From: Trinickia caryophylli
Lineage (GTDB): Bacteria; Pseudomonadota; Gammaproteobacteria; Burkholderiales; Burkholderiaceae
Length of the DNA: 64,000 nt
Assembly (NCBI RefSeq): GCF_034424545.1
Contig: NZ_CP139970.1
Span: 2,170,001-2,234,000, forward strand
Direction of reading: 5' to 3'
In this document: positions 1 to 12,053 of the stretch, one piece after another
Numbering within the stretch: position 1 is the stretch's first letter
Layout of the letters: each line of letters opens with the position of its first letter
Position numbers and translations under genes: made by a program
Notes under the pieces: model-generated
Databases searched by the model: none
What the model was told of the DNA's origin: nothing
What the model saw: only the letters and a program-made list of their open reading frames with translations

Positions 1-537
1 TAGTCCAATAGGCTTCATTGCATCCACGAACTCTGGCAACAGAAGCCGTTCAGAGGCGTTCCTATGCAGAAATCGTTCAATAGCCCTATCCGAAAATGGG
101 TACCCGCAAACCCAACACCGAGGACAGTCGCCAGCAAGCTCGAGTAGTAGCAGCCGACTTTCGCGGTCAATCAACGCCCTGTCTCTATTAGACCTTAGCA
201 ACAGCACGGACTCGAGAACTTTGTTTGCCACCAACTTCGCCAACTCCACTCGCTCGTCCTTCGTGAGCGCTTGGAATGCGCTGTTTACGGCTTCCAAGGT
301 GTCAAAGAAGATATGAGCATATCCCCGATCCGACTCTACATAACGCAGAGGATCGACAATTCCCTGAATAAACCATTGTGCCCACTGCTGATGTGCGTCG
401 CCGCGAATCAACGCCTCTCTCCGTCCAAAAAGGGTATTTGGCGGAGAGAGGCCCGCGACGGATCGCAGCATATTCGCATCCCATCGCTTGGTGGCGTCTA
501 ACGGAAGGGCCGCACCAATAAAACCGAACAGATCCAT
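1..537 (-). CDS. Probable HNH-type zinc-binding protein, C-terminus cut by window edge
   Basis: Translating the minus strand from the ATG at 537 gives an open frame that runs off the window (179 residues visible, no stop). The N-terminal part is helical and unrecognised. Near residues 136-146 there is a compact cysteine cluster, DCPRCWVCGYPF, followed by an AIERFL helix and a LPEFVDAMKPIGL stretch. This layout resembles the zinc-finger front half of HNH endonucleases; the His-containing nuclease half would lie beyond the window, so nuclease activity is not shown. It starts 9 bases after the stop of the upstream DGQHR gene, so the two are probably one transcript. Base composition is clearly AT-richer than the core genes, which suggests transfer. 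The alternative is another zinc-ribbon protein. Confidence 0.6.
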   Translation of the reverse strand, partial: MDLFGFIGAALPLDATKRWDANMLRSVAGLSPPNTLFGRREALIRGDAHQQWAQWFIQGIVDPLRYVESDRGYAHIFFDTLEAVNSAFQALTKDERVELAKLVANKVLESVLLLRSNRDRALIDRESRLLLLELAGDCPRCWVCGYPFSDRAIERFLHRNASERLLLPEFVDAMKPIGL

Positions 538-546
538 TTTTAATGG

Positions 547-2283
547 CTAATCAAGAACAGCGGTCCTAAAGTTACGCTTATCGGGTAACTGTGCGGGGTT
601 CTTTCGATACTCAGACCATAAAGCCGCCCATTGCTTTCGAATGCCCGGATTGTCTTTTTTGATACCGCTCAGGTTCCAATCACGATCAAAATATGCGCGA
701 TTGACCGCGTCGAGCCAGTCATCCACGAGGCTCGCCACTTCAGACGCGTCCTTTATGCGCGTCCGCGTAGTAACGAGATATTCGAAAAAATCCGCCGCCA
801 GAATCGTCAAGGAGATCTTATTAAATAGGTTAGACTCACGCGGGCGCCCCCAATAGTTCCATCTATCAGGATTGCTTGTATCACCAAATTCATCGCGTAT
901 CTTTGCAAAGAAGACGATGAACACATCTCGCCAAGGGCCATCAAGCTTTGACCAATACTCAAATCGAGTTTGACAGCCGAATGACTCATATGAATCAGTT
1001 ATAGGGCTATCATCGAGGAAACGCTTTCGCCAAGCGTCGGCGAAATCAGTTTTTTGGTGGAACAATCGACCACCCGATAAATCCTTAAACACAGAGATAA
1101 TCGACGCAAAGACATTCCACTGAAGAAGATCTTTTTGATCACTTGCCAATCCGCGCTCAACCAACCCACAGAACGGACTAGACTTATGCCTCGCGAGGTA
1201 AGTTATCGCTTGCGACTCTTCTAGTTCGATCGCCGCATCTTTTAACCGGGTGGCCACACGTCCGAGTTCGTCATTCGACAACGTTGTCGACACAATGGTG
1301 CCCAGCAGGGCGCGCCCGATAGGAGTCGCCTTCTGGTTGACCACTACAAATTGGAAAACTTGTTCAGCTGGATCGTCGGTTAGCAGAAGAGAGACACTTA
1401 ACTTCCGAGATTCACGCAGTAGTAAAGAGTTTTCCACATCCTCGGCGTTTTCACCACCTCCGATTCGTGATTCGATTTCTGCCTGCAGGTCCGGCTGCAA
1501 CAGTCGGTCGCGTGCAGCAGCGTTTGCGCCGCGAAGCCGATGCTGTCCGTCCACTAGAACGACTGGGCATAGATAGCTTGTTAATGCGTCGCGGGAAAAT
1601 CCGATGAACTCATCTTGATCTATCGGATCTGGAATTTGCTTTGCGATCTCGTGCCTTGCCGCCACATCCTCCCAGAAATCGAAGATGTGTGACTCTTCGA
1701 ATAAGACTGCACCTACATCAGAGGATGAATTTGTCTCAGCGGCGACTTCGCCGTCTGCGTCCACATGATCGACCTCGAGGTCGGCGATATCACCACTGAT
1801 ATGGCCGTCAATTCGCGCTTGATCTTTTAGTGTTGCGATGAGCTCCTTCGATGGCATGCGGCCAGCCAGTTCCGGCACTCGACCTTCGATATAGTCTCGA
1901 ACTTTCCCCAAGATTTCCTGGAACGACCATGTGGCGAAATCAGGAACGTTGATTTCAAGGAAACCAAAGCCGTTCGTCTCCCCATCGGGCTCTGAAGCGG
2001 GGATGAATTTGCACTGCGAAGGATCGCTCAATCGCGACGCACATAGCAGAGGATTTTGGACGACATTTTCAGAGTCTTGAAAAAACTTTTTCAGCGCGGC
2101 GATTCGCTTGCTGTTCTGCTCCCGCTGAAAGCCCACGGATTCCTGCGATACCCCGAAGCGCTTCTTTTGAGGTACGCCCGCCCATGCCTCTATCTCCGCG
2201 GCTGGAGCGGAGAACACAATTAGTGGCTTCACGCCGGAGCCCTGCACAGTCATCAGTGCAGGGTATCGGTAACGTCGCATCAT
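547..2283 (-). CDS. DGQHR-domain protein (DndB/DpdB-like)
   Basis: A 578-residue protein with the signature VVLVDGQHRLRGA in its middle third, followed by the FQFVVVNQKATPI and LLGTIVSTTLS segments that typify the DGQHR family. Known relatives are DndB, which regulates phosphorothioation genes, and DpdB, part of a deazaguanine DNA-modification cluster; both sit in DNA-modification or defence loci. The start at 2283 is preferred because GAGGGG lies about 8 bases upstream; an in-frame start at 2421 would add a low-complexity Arg/Ser-rich leader. It lies immediately upstream of the partial HNH-like gene and is AT-rich compared with gyrB next door. No dnd or dpd enzymes are visible on this side, so the modification or restriction partner, if any, is off-window or absent. 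The exact role is unknown. Confidence 0.75.
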   Translation of the reverse strand: MMRRYRYPALMTVQGSGVKPLIVFSAPAAEIEAWAGVPQKKRFGVSQESVGFQREQNSKRIAALKKFFQDSENVVQNPLLCASRLSDPSQCKFIPASEPDGETNGFGFLEINVPDFATWSFQEILGKVRDYIEGRVPELAGRMPSKELIATLKDQARIDGHISGDIADLEVDHVDADGEVAAETNSSSDVGAVLFEESHIFDFWEDVAARHEIAKQIPDPIDQDEFIGFSRDALTSYLCPVVLVDGQHRLRGANAAARDRLLQPDLQAEIESRIGGGENAEDVENSLLLRESRKLSVSLLLTDDPAEQVFQFVVVNQKATPIGRALLGTIVSTTLSNDELGRVATRLKDAAIELEESQAITYLARHKSSPFCGLVERGLASDQKDLLQWNVFASIISVFKDLSGGRLFHQKTDFADAWRKRFLDDSPITDSYESFGCQTRFEYWSKLDGPWRDVFIVFFAKIRDEFGDTSNPDRWNYWGRPRESNLFNKISLTILAADFFEYLVTTRTRIKDASEVASLVDDWLDAVNRAYFDRDWNLSGIKKDNPGIRKQWAALWSEYRKNPAQLPDKRNFRTAVLD

Positions 2284-2603
2284 TGATGAGCCCCTCGCAA
2301 ATCTCAAGCCGTTCCAGGTCAGCAACGTCCGCTGGACGTATCTGGAGCCCCCCGATCGCCTACAACAGGGCGTCGCTGATCCACGTGTGGACAGTCGCGC
2401 GGTGCCGCCGCTCTGCGGCACCGCTTCAGTCGGCTTGCTCTCTGAAGTATGACTGTCCGTTAATTATGTACTACAACGTCCGCTTCCCAGACCCTCCGGT
2501 GCATCACACCATGGTAGGCCAGTCGCACTAACTAGTGTTCTACAGTCGCAAAACTGTGTCGCCAGTCGCAATTACTCTGTCACTTTACGCGTCTACAACA
2601 CCC
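2284..2603. other. Gap between gyrB 3' end and the DGQHR gene
   Basis: About 320 bases with no convincing gene. It contains three direct copies of CAGTCGCA (2520-2527, 2543-2550, 2563-2570) and is the junction between GC-rich core DNA and the AT-richer accessory pair. I see no tRNA, integrase or clear terminator for gyrB here. Confidence 0.6.
2520..2570. repeat. Three direct CAGTCGCA octamers
   Basis: Exact octamers CAGTCGCA begin at 2520, 2543 and 2563, spaced 23 and 20 bases, close to two helical turns. They lie upstream of the DGQHR gene and just beyond the gyrB stop. They could be an iterated operator or a scar of insertion; chance is possible. Confidence 0.45.
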
Positions 2604-5096
<2,493 letters not shown>

Positions 5097-5145
5097 CTAC
5101 TGCTGGTACCGCTGACGAATATTCAGGCCCACCAAAGAAACGCCA

Positions 5146-5164
5146 AAGGGGCGCTGCGCCCCTT
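5146..5164 (-). terminator. Hairpin between dnaN and gyrB
   Basis: A near-perfect GC palindrome (AAGGGGCGC / GCGCCCCTT) sits directly after the dnaN stop. There is no long T-run on the minus strand, so it may attenuate or stabilise the mRNA rather than end it. Confidence 0.4.
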
Positions 5165-5192
5165 GGTCCTGGTCTCTTTTCCGTGCCTCGGA

Positions 5193-6296
5193 TCAAATGC
5201 GCATCGGCATGACCACGTACTTGAAATCCTCGTTCTCGGGGATCGTGATGAGCGCGCTCGAGCTCGCGTCCGCCACGCTCACCTGCAACATGTCCACTTT
5301 CAGGTTCGCAAGAACGTCGAGCAGATAGGTCACATTGAAACCCATGTCGATCGTGTCGCCCTGGTAGGCAATCTCGAGCTCTTCCTGGGCCTCTTCCTGA
5401 TCGGCGTTCGTCGACATGATCTTGAGCTGGCCCGGCTCGATCACGCAGCGCACGCCCTTGAACTTGTCCGACGTCAGAATCGCCGCGCGTTGCAGCGAGC
5501 GCTGCAGTTCGTCGCGCCCGATCACGAACGTGTTCTTGTGAGCCTTCGGAATCACGCGCTGGAAGTCGGGGAACTTGCCCTCCACGAGCTTCGAAACGAG
5601 TTCGACCTGGCCGAACGTGAACTTCACCTGCGTGGAGGCAATGTCGATCTTCAACGTATCGTCGATGTCCTCCAGCAGGCGCTGCAGCTCGAGAATCGTC
5701 TTGCGCGGGATGATCACTTCCTGGCGCGGGAATTCGCCGTCGATCTTCATCGACGAAAACGCGAGACGGTGCCCGTCCGTCGCCACCGCCATCAGCTTCG
5801 AGCCGTCCACCACGAGCAGCATGCCGTTCAGGTAGTAGCGGATGTCCTGCTGCGCCATCGCGAAATGCACCATGCCCAGCAATTGGCGGAAAGTCTTTTG
5901 CGGCACGGAAAGGCTCGCGCCGTAATCCTTCGCCTGAGCAACGGTCGGAAATTCGTCCGCCGCGAGCGTCTGCAGCGCGAACCGGCTCTTGCCGGACTGC
6001 ACCGTCAGCCGCTTGTCGGACAGCGTCAGGCTTACCTGGCCATCCGGCATCGCGCGCAGAATGTCGAGCAGCTTGCGCGCCGCCACCGTTGTCGCCACCG
6101 ACTCGCCGCCCACGCCGAAATCGGCCCGCGTCGTGATCTGCAGCTCGAGGTCCGTCGACAGGAACGACACGTCCGGGCCGTTCTTGGTAATGAGCAGATT
6201 CGCGAGGATCGGCAACGTATGGCGACGTTCGACGATGCCGCTCACAGTTTGCAGCGGCCTCAAGAGGTTGTCTCGTTCGGTCTTGACCAGTTGCAT
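5193..6296 (-). CDS. dnaN: DNA polymerase III beta subunit (sliding clamp)
   Basis: Ring-shaped processivity clamp for DNA polymerase III. The 367-residue protein starts MQLVKTERDNLLRPLQTV and ends with the family-typical YVVMPMRI. The three repeated clamp domains are represented by VSGIVERRHTLPILANLL (domain 1), RQLLGMVHFAMAQQDIRYYL (domain 2) and the C-terminal IDMGFNVTYLLDVL region (domain 3). The ATG at 6296 is chosen because AAGGAA lies about 6 bases upstream; the frame stays open to 6410 but those extra 38 residues are Arg-rich and not clamp-like. It lies between dnaA and gyrB in the same orientation. Confidence 0.98.
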   Translation of the reverse strand: MQLVKTERDNLLRPLQTVSGIVERRHTLPILANLLITKNGPDVSFLSTDLELQITTRADFGVGGESVATTVAARKLLDILRAMPDGQVSLTLSDKRLTVQSGKSRFALQTLAADEFPTVAQAKDYGASLSVPQKTFRQLLGMVHFAMAQQDIRYYLNGMLLVVDGSKLMAVATDGHRLAFSSMKIDGEFPRQEVIIPRKTILELQRLLEDIDDTLKIDIASTQVKFTFGQVELVSKLVEGKFPDFQRVIPKAHKNTFVIGRDELQRSLQRAAILTSDKFKGVRCVIEPGQLKIMSTNADQEEAQEELEIAYQGDTIDMGFNVTYLLDVLANLKVDMLQVSVADASSSALITIPENEDFKYVVMPMRI

Positions 6297-6512
6297 AGGG
6301 TTCCTTCGTTGATGTGGCGGCGTTTCGCCGCCTCGCCCGGCAGATTCGTCGACAAAAAGCCGACGCCCCGCGTTTCTTCCGCGCTTGGTGCTTGAGCCCC
6401 GCACTTTCATGCCGCCCGCGCAGCCAGGGCGGCCAAACCGTTATTGTGCCTCAAAAAGAAACTGATTCCGGGAAAACGGGGGGCGGTCGGAACGACGCGC
6501 CGGCCAAGCCGC

Positions 6513-8048
6513 TCAGCCCTTCAGCGTCTGCTCGAGCACGTGCAACTCGTGGTTCAGTTGCGCATCCTTGCCGCGCTCGTCGGCGATCTTGCGCACCGCG
6601 TGCAGCACCGTCGTATGGTCGCGCCCGCCGAAGAGCTCGCCGATCTCGGGCAGGCTCTTTTGCGTCAGTTCCTTGGCCAGGTACATCGCAATCTGCCGCG
6701 GCCGCGCAATATTCGCCGGGCGCTTCTTCGAGTACATGTCGGCGACCTTGATGTTGTAGAAGTCGGCGACCGTCTTTTGGATGTTCTCGACGGAAATCTG
6801 GCGGTTCTGGACGGTCAGGAGGTCCTTGAGCGCCTCCTTCGTCAGCTCGATCGAGATCTCGCGGCCATGGAACTTCGAGTAAGCCAGGATCTTGCGCAGC
6901 GCCCCCTCGAGCTCGCGCACGTTCGAGCGCAAATGCTTGGCCACGAAAAACGCCACATCCTCGGATAGGCTCACCCCCTCGGATTGCGCCTTGCGCATCA
7001 GGATCGCCACGCGCATCTCGAGCTCGGGCGGCTCGATCGCGACGGTCAGGCCCGAATCGAAGCGCGAAATCAGGCGGTCGTCGATGCCCGAAATTTCCTT
7101 CGGATAGGTGTCGCTCGTGATGATGACCTGCGCCTTGTTCGCCACCAGCGCCTCGAACGCATAGAAGAACTCCTCCTGCGTGCGGGACTTGCCGGAGAAG
7201 AACTGGATGTCGTCGATGAGCAGCAGATCGAGCGAGTGGTAATAGCGCTTGAAGTCGTCGAACGCCTTGCGCTGATACGCCTTGACGACGTCGGAGACGT
7301 ATTGCTCGGCGTGAATGTAGCGGATGCGCGCGCCGGCCTTGTCCTGCAGCAGCTGGTTGCCGATCGCGTGAATCAGGTGCGTCTTGCCGAGGCCCACGCC
7401 GCCGTACAGAAAAAGCGGGTTGTACGAGATGCCCGGGTTGTCGGCCACCTGGATCGCCGCGGCGCGCGCGAGCTGATTCGCCTTACCCGTCACGAAGTTC
7501 TCGAACGTCAACACGGGGTTGAGCTTCGAGCGTTCGTACATCGAATCGGTTTCGGGGTTCGCCTGCGCGGGCGTACCCGGGCGCCAGGTGCGCCGCGCGG
7601 CGGCCGCCTCGCTTGCATCCACACTCGGCAAGTCGATGTCGGCCGCATCGTCGGCCGCCTGGGCAGCCGAAGGCTGCAAGCCAGCCATCGCGCGCTCGCC
7701 CCCACGCCCCGCCGGAGCGGATTCGGGCAGCGCGGCAGCCACCGATGCCGGTATGCGCGGCAGCGGCACAGACGACGCGCCCATCGGCGCGCGCATGCCC
7801 ATCTTCGGGTCGAGCACGAACTGAACTTCGACGGGCGCCTGCCAAAAATCGCGGGCGAGATCGGAGATGCGGCCCGAAAACTGGCTCTTGACCCAATCGA
7901 GCTTGAAGCGGTTCGGCGCGGCGATCGACAGCGTGTTCGCGGCGGCGTCGAAGGCGACCGGGGCCAACGGTTTGATCCACGTCACGTACTGCTGGGGCGT
8001 CAATTCGCGCTCCAACAATGCGGAACAGTGTTGCCAGAATTCGTTCAT
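6513..8048 (-). CDS. dnaA: Chromosomal replication initiator DnaA
   Basis: AAA+ initiator that binds DnaA boxes at oriC, opens the duplex and loads DnaB. The 511-residue protein shows domain I ([21 protein letters not shown]), a low-complexity Ala/Pro-rich linker (about residues 90-160), the Walker [18 protein letters not shown] near 215, Walker [11 protein letters not shown] near 275, and the domain IV DNA-binding signature [15 protein letters not shown] near 470. The ATG at 8048 is preferred to a TTG three bases earlier. The gene is divergent from rpmH; a DnaA box and a TAGAAT -10-like element upstream suggest autoregulation. Confidence 0.98.
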   Translation of the reverse strand: MNEFWQHCSALLERELTPQQYVTWIKPLAPVAFDAAANTLSIAAPNRFKLDWVKSQFSGRISDLARDFWQAPVEVQFVLDPKMGMRAPMGASSVPLPRIPASVAAALPESAPAGRGGERAMAGLQPSAAQAADDAADIDLPSVDASEAAAARRTWRPGTPAQANPETDSMYERSKLNPVLTFENFVTGKANQLARAAAIQVADNPGISYNPLFLYGGVGLGKTHLIHAIGNQLLQDKAGARIRYIHAEQYVSDVVKAYQRKAFDDFKRYYHSLDLLLIDDIQFFSGKSRTQEEFFYAFEALVANKAQVIITSDTYPKEISGIDDRLISRFDSGLTVAIEPPELEMRVAILMRKAQSEGVSLSEDVAFFVAKHLRSNVRELEGALRKILAYSKFHGREISIELTKEALKDLLTVQNRQISVENIQKTVADFYNIKVADMYSKKRPANIARPRQIAMYLAKELTQKSLPEIGELFGGRDHTTVLHAVRKIADERGKDAQLNHELHVLEQTLKG

Positions 8049-8265
8049 CAAAGGTGACGTCGTTTTTTAGTGCACCGCGACTCGCCGCCGCCTCGACGAC
8101 AGATCGGGCGAGCGCGAACGCTCCCCGCTCCTGCCGACAAGCGGCAAGGCGCGACGAAGCCCCGGGTCCGGACGGACGAGATCAGCCACAACTCCTTTCG
8201 CGACAAGCACTTGCAGCGAATGGACGAGCTGAGAGCGGCGTGCTGGATTCTTGAGACAAGGCGAG

Positions 8266-8294
8266 ATTCTACCGCCAAAACCGGTCGGCCAGGA
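8266..8294 (-). promoter_or_regulatory. Probable dnaA promoter
   Basis: On the minus strand there is a TAGAAT -10 element (8266-8271), with a weak TTCCTG -35 candidate 18 bases upstream (8290-8295 region). A perfect DnaA box abuts the -35, as expected for DnaA autoregulation. The inferred leader is about 200 bases. Confidence 0.4.
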
Positions 8295-8296
8295 AG

Positions 8297-8305
8297 TTAT
8301 CCACA
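8297..8305 (+). promoter_or_regulatory. Perfect DnaA box TTATCCACA
   Basis: Exact 9-mer consensus within AGTTATCCACAG, in the dnaA-rpmH intergenic region, next to the dnaA promoter candidate. The same 12-mer occurs again between priA and hemE. Confidence 0.85.
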
Positions 8306-8383
8306 GGGCCGGATCGAGCACCGGGTGCGCGGCGTCCGCGCCCGGTGCGCGCCGGCTCCCCGCTTCGACGAACACCTAACGTA

Positions 8384-8412
8384 TTGACGACCAAGAGAAA
8401 ACCGGTTTAAAT
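8384..8412 (+). promoter_or_regulatory. Sigma-70 promoter for rpmH-rnpA
   Basis: TTGACG (8384-8389), a 17-base spacer, then TTAAAT (8407-8412), about 105 bases upstream of the rpmH start and pointing into it. Spacing is ideal for sigma-70. Confidence 0.65.
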
Positions 8413-8517
8413 AGCGGGTTCCCGCGAAAGCGTAAACAAATTTTCGACCTCGTCGACTGTCTTCGGCCCGATCCGCAGGCATCAGCGTACGCGGTCCACT
8501 TGTCCAGTGAGAACGAC

Positions 8518-8652
8518 ATGAAACGTACCTACCAGCCTTCCGTGACGCGCCGCAAGCGCACCCATGGCTTCCGCGTCCGCATGAAGACCGCGGGTGGCCG
8601 CAAAGTCATCAACGCACGCCGCGCGAAGGGCCGCAAGCGTCTGGCCGTCTGA
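8518..8652 (+). CDS. rpmH: 50S ribosomal protein L34
   Basis: A 44-residue basic protein beginning [18 protein letters not shown] and ending [11 protein letters not shown], the canonical L34 of the large ribosomal subunit. It is the first gene rightward of the dnaA/rpmH divergence and is followed by rnpA, the near-universal pairing. Codon use matches a highly expressed gene. A sigma-70 promoter is visible about 105 bases upstream. Confidence 0.99.
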   Translation: MKRTYQPSVTRRKRTHGFRVRMKTAGGRKVINARRAKGRKRLAV

Positions 8653-8758
8653 CGCGCTGACGTAGCGTCGATCTAACGTCCAGCGCGATGATGCGCGTCG
8701 TGTCCGATGCCCCGCGGCAACGCCGGGCGGCTCGCACGTCGCCATCGGGCCCAGTCCG

Positions 8759-9193
8759 TTGCGAGCGCAAGCCGCCTTTCCCAAAGCCGCGAGGCTCCTC
8801 AAAACGGATGAGTTTTCATCCGTTTTTCGTTTACGTCCGTGGCGCCGCTCGGCCCATTTTGTCGTTTACGCGCGGCCAACCGGCAACGAAGCACGCCTCG
8901 GGCTCGTCATCGGCAAGAAGTTCGCGCCGCGCGCGGCCTCGCGCAATCTCGTGCGGCGTATCGCGCGTGAGGCGTTTCGCCTTCGGCGGGCCGATTTCGG
9001 CGGCTGGGACATTCTGCTGCGCCTGACCACGCGTTTCGACAAGGCCGCGTTCTCGAGCGCCTCGTCACCGCCGCTCAAGGCCCTGTGCCGAAGCGAGATC
9101 GAGGCATTGCTCGACAAGGTCGCGCGCGAGATCGCCCGTCGCGAGGCGGCGAGCGCGCAGCACGCCGCGCCCGGCAATGCGGGCGGGGATTGA
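8759..9193 (+). CDS. rnpA: Ribonuclease P protein component
   Basis: Protein subunit of RNase P, which helps the catalytic RNA mature tRNA 5' ends. The body [19 protein letters not shown], the RNR-like basic signature [15 protein letters not shown] (about residues 63-77) and position after rpmH support the call. The frame has no upstream ATG; a TTG at 8759 gives a 144-residue product beginning [11 protein letters not shown], so the start is uncertain by a few residues. The C-terminus is extended and Ala-rich. yidD begins 30 bases downstream. Confidence 0.93.
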   Translation: MRAQAAFPKAARLLKTDEFSSVFRLRPWRRSAHFVVYARPTGNEARLGLVIGKKFAPRAASRNLVRRIAREAFRLRRADFGGWDILLRLTTRFDKAAFSSASSPPLKALCRSEIEALLDKVAREIARREAASAQHAAPGNAGGD

Positions 9194-9222
9194 AGTTCGG
9201 GGTGGCTTCGCCACTTGATGGC

Positions 9223-9453
9223 ATGCAAACGGTACTGATCGCATTGCTGCGCTTCTACAAGATTGCCGTGAGCCCTCTGCTCGGCAGCCGGTGCCGTTTT
9301 TATCCCTCCTGTTCTGATTACGCACGCGAGGCAATCCAGTATCATGGCGCCGCGCGCGGCAGTTACCTCGCGTTCAAGCGCGTGTGCCGCTGTCATCCCT
9401 TTTCCGCGGGCGGGGTCGATCTCGTTCCACCCGCTCCCTCGAAAAAGCGCTGA
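9223..9453 (+). CDS. yidD: Membrane protein insertion efficiency factor YidD
   Basis: A 76-residue protein starting [20 protein letters not shown] with the YidD core [19 protein letters not shown] and a conserved cysteine-rich stretch [10 protein letters not shown]. YidD acts at the inner membrane next to YidC in membrane-protein insertion. The start at 9223 is chosen over longer in-frame options because it gives the family's normal amphipathic N-terminus. It lies between rnpA and yidC as in most proteobacteria. Confidence 0.97.
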   Translation: MQTVLIALLRFYKIAVSPLLGSRCRFYPSCSDYAREAIQYHGAARGSYLAFKRVCRCHPFSAGGVDLVPPAPSKKR

Positions 9454-9483
9454 AGCGCCGCTTTATCGACTCTGAGACCACGC

Positions 9484-11148
9484 ATGGATATCAAACGCAC
9501 CGTCCTATGGGCGATCTTCTTCGTGTCAGCGATCATGCTGTTCGACAACTGGCAGCGCGAGCACGGTCGCCCGTCGATGTTCTTCCCGAACCCGGAGGCC
9601 ACGCGCCCGGCCGCGGGCACCGCGCCCGGTTCGTCGGCGTCGGCATCGCAGGCCGGCGCGAGCGCGGCGCCCTCGGCGGCCGCCTCGGCACCGGGCGCAG
9701 CGGGCGGGCAGCCGCAGGCAGCAGCCCAACTGATCGACTTCAGCACGGACGTCTATAAAGGCCAGATCGACACGCGCGGCGGCACGCTCGAGAAGCTCAC
9801 GCTCACGCGCAACAGCGATCCGAAGCAGGCCGACCTCAACGTCACGCTCTTCGACCGCACCGCGAATCACACGTATCTCGCGCGCACGGGCCTCGTAGGC
9901 GGCGACTTCCCGAACCACAACGACGTCTTCACCGTCGTGCAGGGCCCGCGTTCGCTTTCGGGCGACGCGAAGTCGTTTCAAATCAGCCTCGAATCGCCCG
10001 TCAAGGGCGGCGTAAAGGTCGTCAAGACCTACACGTTCACGCGCGACAGCTATGTGATCGGTGTCGATACGAAGATTCAAAACGTGGGCACGGCCCCCGT
10101 CACGCCGAGCGTCTACATGGAACTCGTGCGCGACAGCGAGCCCGTGGAAACGCCGCGTTTCTCGCACACGTTCATCGGCCCGGCTGTCTATACGAACGAG
10201 CATCACTTCCAGAAGATCTCGTTCAGCGACATCGACAAGAAGAAGGAAGAGTACGCACCGAGCGCGGATAACGGCTGGATCGCAATGGTGCAGCACTACT
10301 TCGCGACGGCCTGGATTCCGCAGCAAGGCGTGAAGCGCGACATCTACGTCGAGAAGATCGACCCGACGCTCTACCGTGTCGGCATGCGCGAGCCGCTTGC
10401 ATCGATTGCGCCGGGGCAGACCGTGGACGTTTCCGCCCGGCTTTTCGCCGGCCCCGAAGAGGAACGCGTGCTCGAGGGCATCGCGCCGGGCCTGGACCTC
10501 GTGAAAGACTACGGATGGGTGACGATCATCGCGAAGCCGCTTTTCTGGCTGCTCGAGAAGATCAACGGCGTGGTCGGCAACTGGGGTTGGGCGATCGTGC
10601 TGCTCACGCTGCTCATCAAGGCCGTGTTCTTCCCGCTGTCGGCAGCGAGCTACAAGTCGATGGCGCGCATGAAGGAAATCACGCCGCGCATGCAGGCGCT
10701 GCGCGAGCGCTTCAAGGGCGATCCGCAGAAGATGAACGCGGCACTGATGGAGCTCTACAAGACCGAGAAGGTGAACCCGTTCGGCGGCTGTCTGCCGATC
10801 GTGATTCAGATTCCGGTGTTCATTTCGCTGTACTGGGTGCTGCTCTCGTCGGTGGAAATGCGCGGCGCGCCGTGGGTGCTCTGGATTCACGACCTGTCGC
10901 AGCAGGACCCGTACTACATCCTGCCCGTGCTGATGGCCGTGTCGATGTTCGTGCAGACCAAGCTGAACCCCACGCCGCCCGATCCCGTGCAGGCGAAGAT
11001 GATGATGTTCATGCCGATCGCCTTCTCGGTCATGTTCTTCTTCTTCCCCTCGGGCCTGGTGCTCTACTACGTCGTGAACAACGTGCTGTCCATCGCGCAG
11101 CAGTACTACATCACGCGCATGATGGGCGCACAGAAGAAAGCGGCCTGA
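9484..11148 (+). CDS. yidC: Membrane protein insertase YidC
   Basis: Inner-membrane insertase acting alone or with SecYEG. The 554-residue protein has an N-terminal membrane anchor ([19 protein letters not shown]), an Ala/Ser-rich linker, a large periplasmic domain (roughly 80-340) and the conserved C-terminal 60-kDa insertase domain with [20 protein letters not shown] and [20 protein letters not shown]. The tail [16 protein letters not shown] is basic as usual. It is followed by a strong bidirectional terminator. Confidence 0.98.
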   Translation: MDIKRTVLWAIFFVSAIMLFDNWQREHGRPSMFFPNPEATRPAAGTAPGSSASASQAGASAAPSAAASAPGAAGGQPQAAAQLIDFSTDVYKGQIDTRGGTLEKLTLTRNSDPKQADLNVTLFDRTANHTYLARTGLVGGDFPNHNDVFTVVQGPRSLSGDAKSFQISLESPVKGGVKVVKTYTFTRDSYVIGVDTKIQNVGTAPVTPSVYMELVRDSEPVETPRFSHTFIGPAVYTNEHHFQKISFSDIDKKKEEYAPSADNGWIAMVQHYFATAWIPQQGVKRDIYVEKIDPTLYRVGMREPLASIAPGQTVDVSARLFAGPEEERVLEGIAPGLDLVKDYGWVTIIAKPLFWLLEKINGVVGNWGWAIVLLTLLIKAVFFPLSAASYKSMARMKEITPRMQALRERFKGDPQKMNAALMELYKTEKVNPFGGCLPIVIQIPVFISLYWVLLSSVEMRGAPWVLWIHDLSQQDPYYILPVLMAVSMFVQTKLNPTPPDPVQAKMMMFMPIAFSVMFFFFPSGLVLYYVVNNVLSIAQQYYITRMMGAQKKAA

Positions 11149-11204
11149 CGGCCGCCCGCCCAGGCCCGGCTGCCTTCACGGCCGGCCGGGTCCGGCGCCT
11201 GAAC

Positions 11205-11232
11205 AAAAAACGCCCTGCCGGGCGTTTTTTTT
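11205..11232 (+). terminator. Rho-independent terminator after yidC
   Basis: Stem AAAAAACGCCC / GGGCGTTTTTT with a TGCC loop and a run of eight T; the A-tract makes it usable from both strands, serving convergent yidC and the HTH gene. Confidence 0.9.
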
Positions 11233-11281
11233 CGGGCGTACGAGCGAAAGGCGCCGATCCTATCGGCCTGCTGCCTCGAAC

Positions 11282-11704
11282 TTATTGATCCGCCTTGTCG
11301 CCGTAGAACTGCGAAACGAGTTCCTGCACCAGATAGCGGTGATGCGGAGAAAGCGCCTCGATCTTCGATGCCAACTCGATCGTCTCGGGCGTCAGTGGAT
11401 ATTTTTCGTCGCGCGGCAGCGGCTTCGGCGTCGTACGCGCGGCGGCATTCGGCGGCGGGCCATAGTGGAGCCAGTGCAGGTCTACGCGCAGCCATTCGGC
11501 CAGCGTCTGCAGTTTGTCGGCGGTGGGAATCGTGCGCCCGGTCAGCCACTTGTGGGCGGTCTGCGGAGAAATCGGGTGCTCGCCGCGATGGCGCAAGTTG
11601 AAGTGCAACGCGAGCTGCGTCCCGCCCGTCACTTTTTCGGGGCTGCGCTGCAACGCGAACTTGAGGCGCTCGGAGAACGCCGCTTTTTCTTCAGCGGTTG
11701 GCAT
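11282..11704 (-). CDS. HTH-domain transcriptional regulator
   Basis: A 140-residue protein with a helix-turn-helix region around residues 13-70: the segments [11 protein letters not shown] and [20 protein letters not shown], then a [20 protein letters not shown] motif typical of Cro/C1-type regulators fused to a short C-terminal domain. The start at 11704 is preferred to a TTG at 11734. The gene is convergent with yidC and sits between yidC and mnmE, interrupting the usual yidC-mnmE adjacency. Its target is unknown. Confidence 0.8.
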   Translation of the reverse strand: MPTAEEKAAFSERLKFALQRSPEKVTGGTQLALHFNLRHRGEHPISPQTAHKWLTGRTIPTADKLQTLAEWLRVDLHWLHYGPPPNAAARTTPKPLPRDEKYPLTPETIELASKIEALSPHHRYLVQELVSQFYGDKADQ

Positions 11705-12053
11705 CGCAAAATTGTGCAGTCGAGCCGCCCCCAAGGAGACAACCAGTCAGGACAGGTTTAGCCCGTCCGGGCGGCCCTTTAGCCGAAATACGCGCCGCGA
11801 GCGCAAGCAGCCATGCGCCTTACCTGCCGGAGAGCCCCACGGGCAAAAGGCCGCAGCCCCTTGCAGGTTGCCGCTGCTCCCCTCGTCCGAACAATACACT
11901 ATCCCAACTAAGATAAATCGGATTTGTGCTAAGCGCTGGACGGCACGCGCCGCGGGCGGCGGCGAGGCGTCGGAGGCGGCGCGCTACAATGCGGGGCGCA
12001 CCCGCCGCTCGAGTCATTCGTGCGAACGTTCAACCCGCTTTTGCCTTCCTGCC

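Larger units (their letters stand above)
8052..8517. other. dnaA-rpmH divergent region, candidate oriC side
   Basis: This is the 466-bp region between divergent dnaA and rpmH, the classical place for oriC in many bacteria. It holds one perfect DnaA box, promoter-like elements on both sides and a short AT-rich patch around 8400-8440. I find no cluster of additional perfect DnaA boxes, so a full origin is not demonstrated here. Confidence 0.45.
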
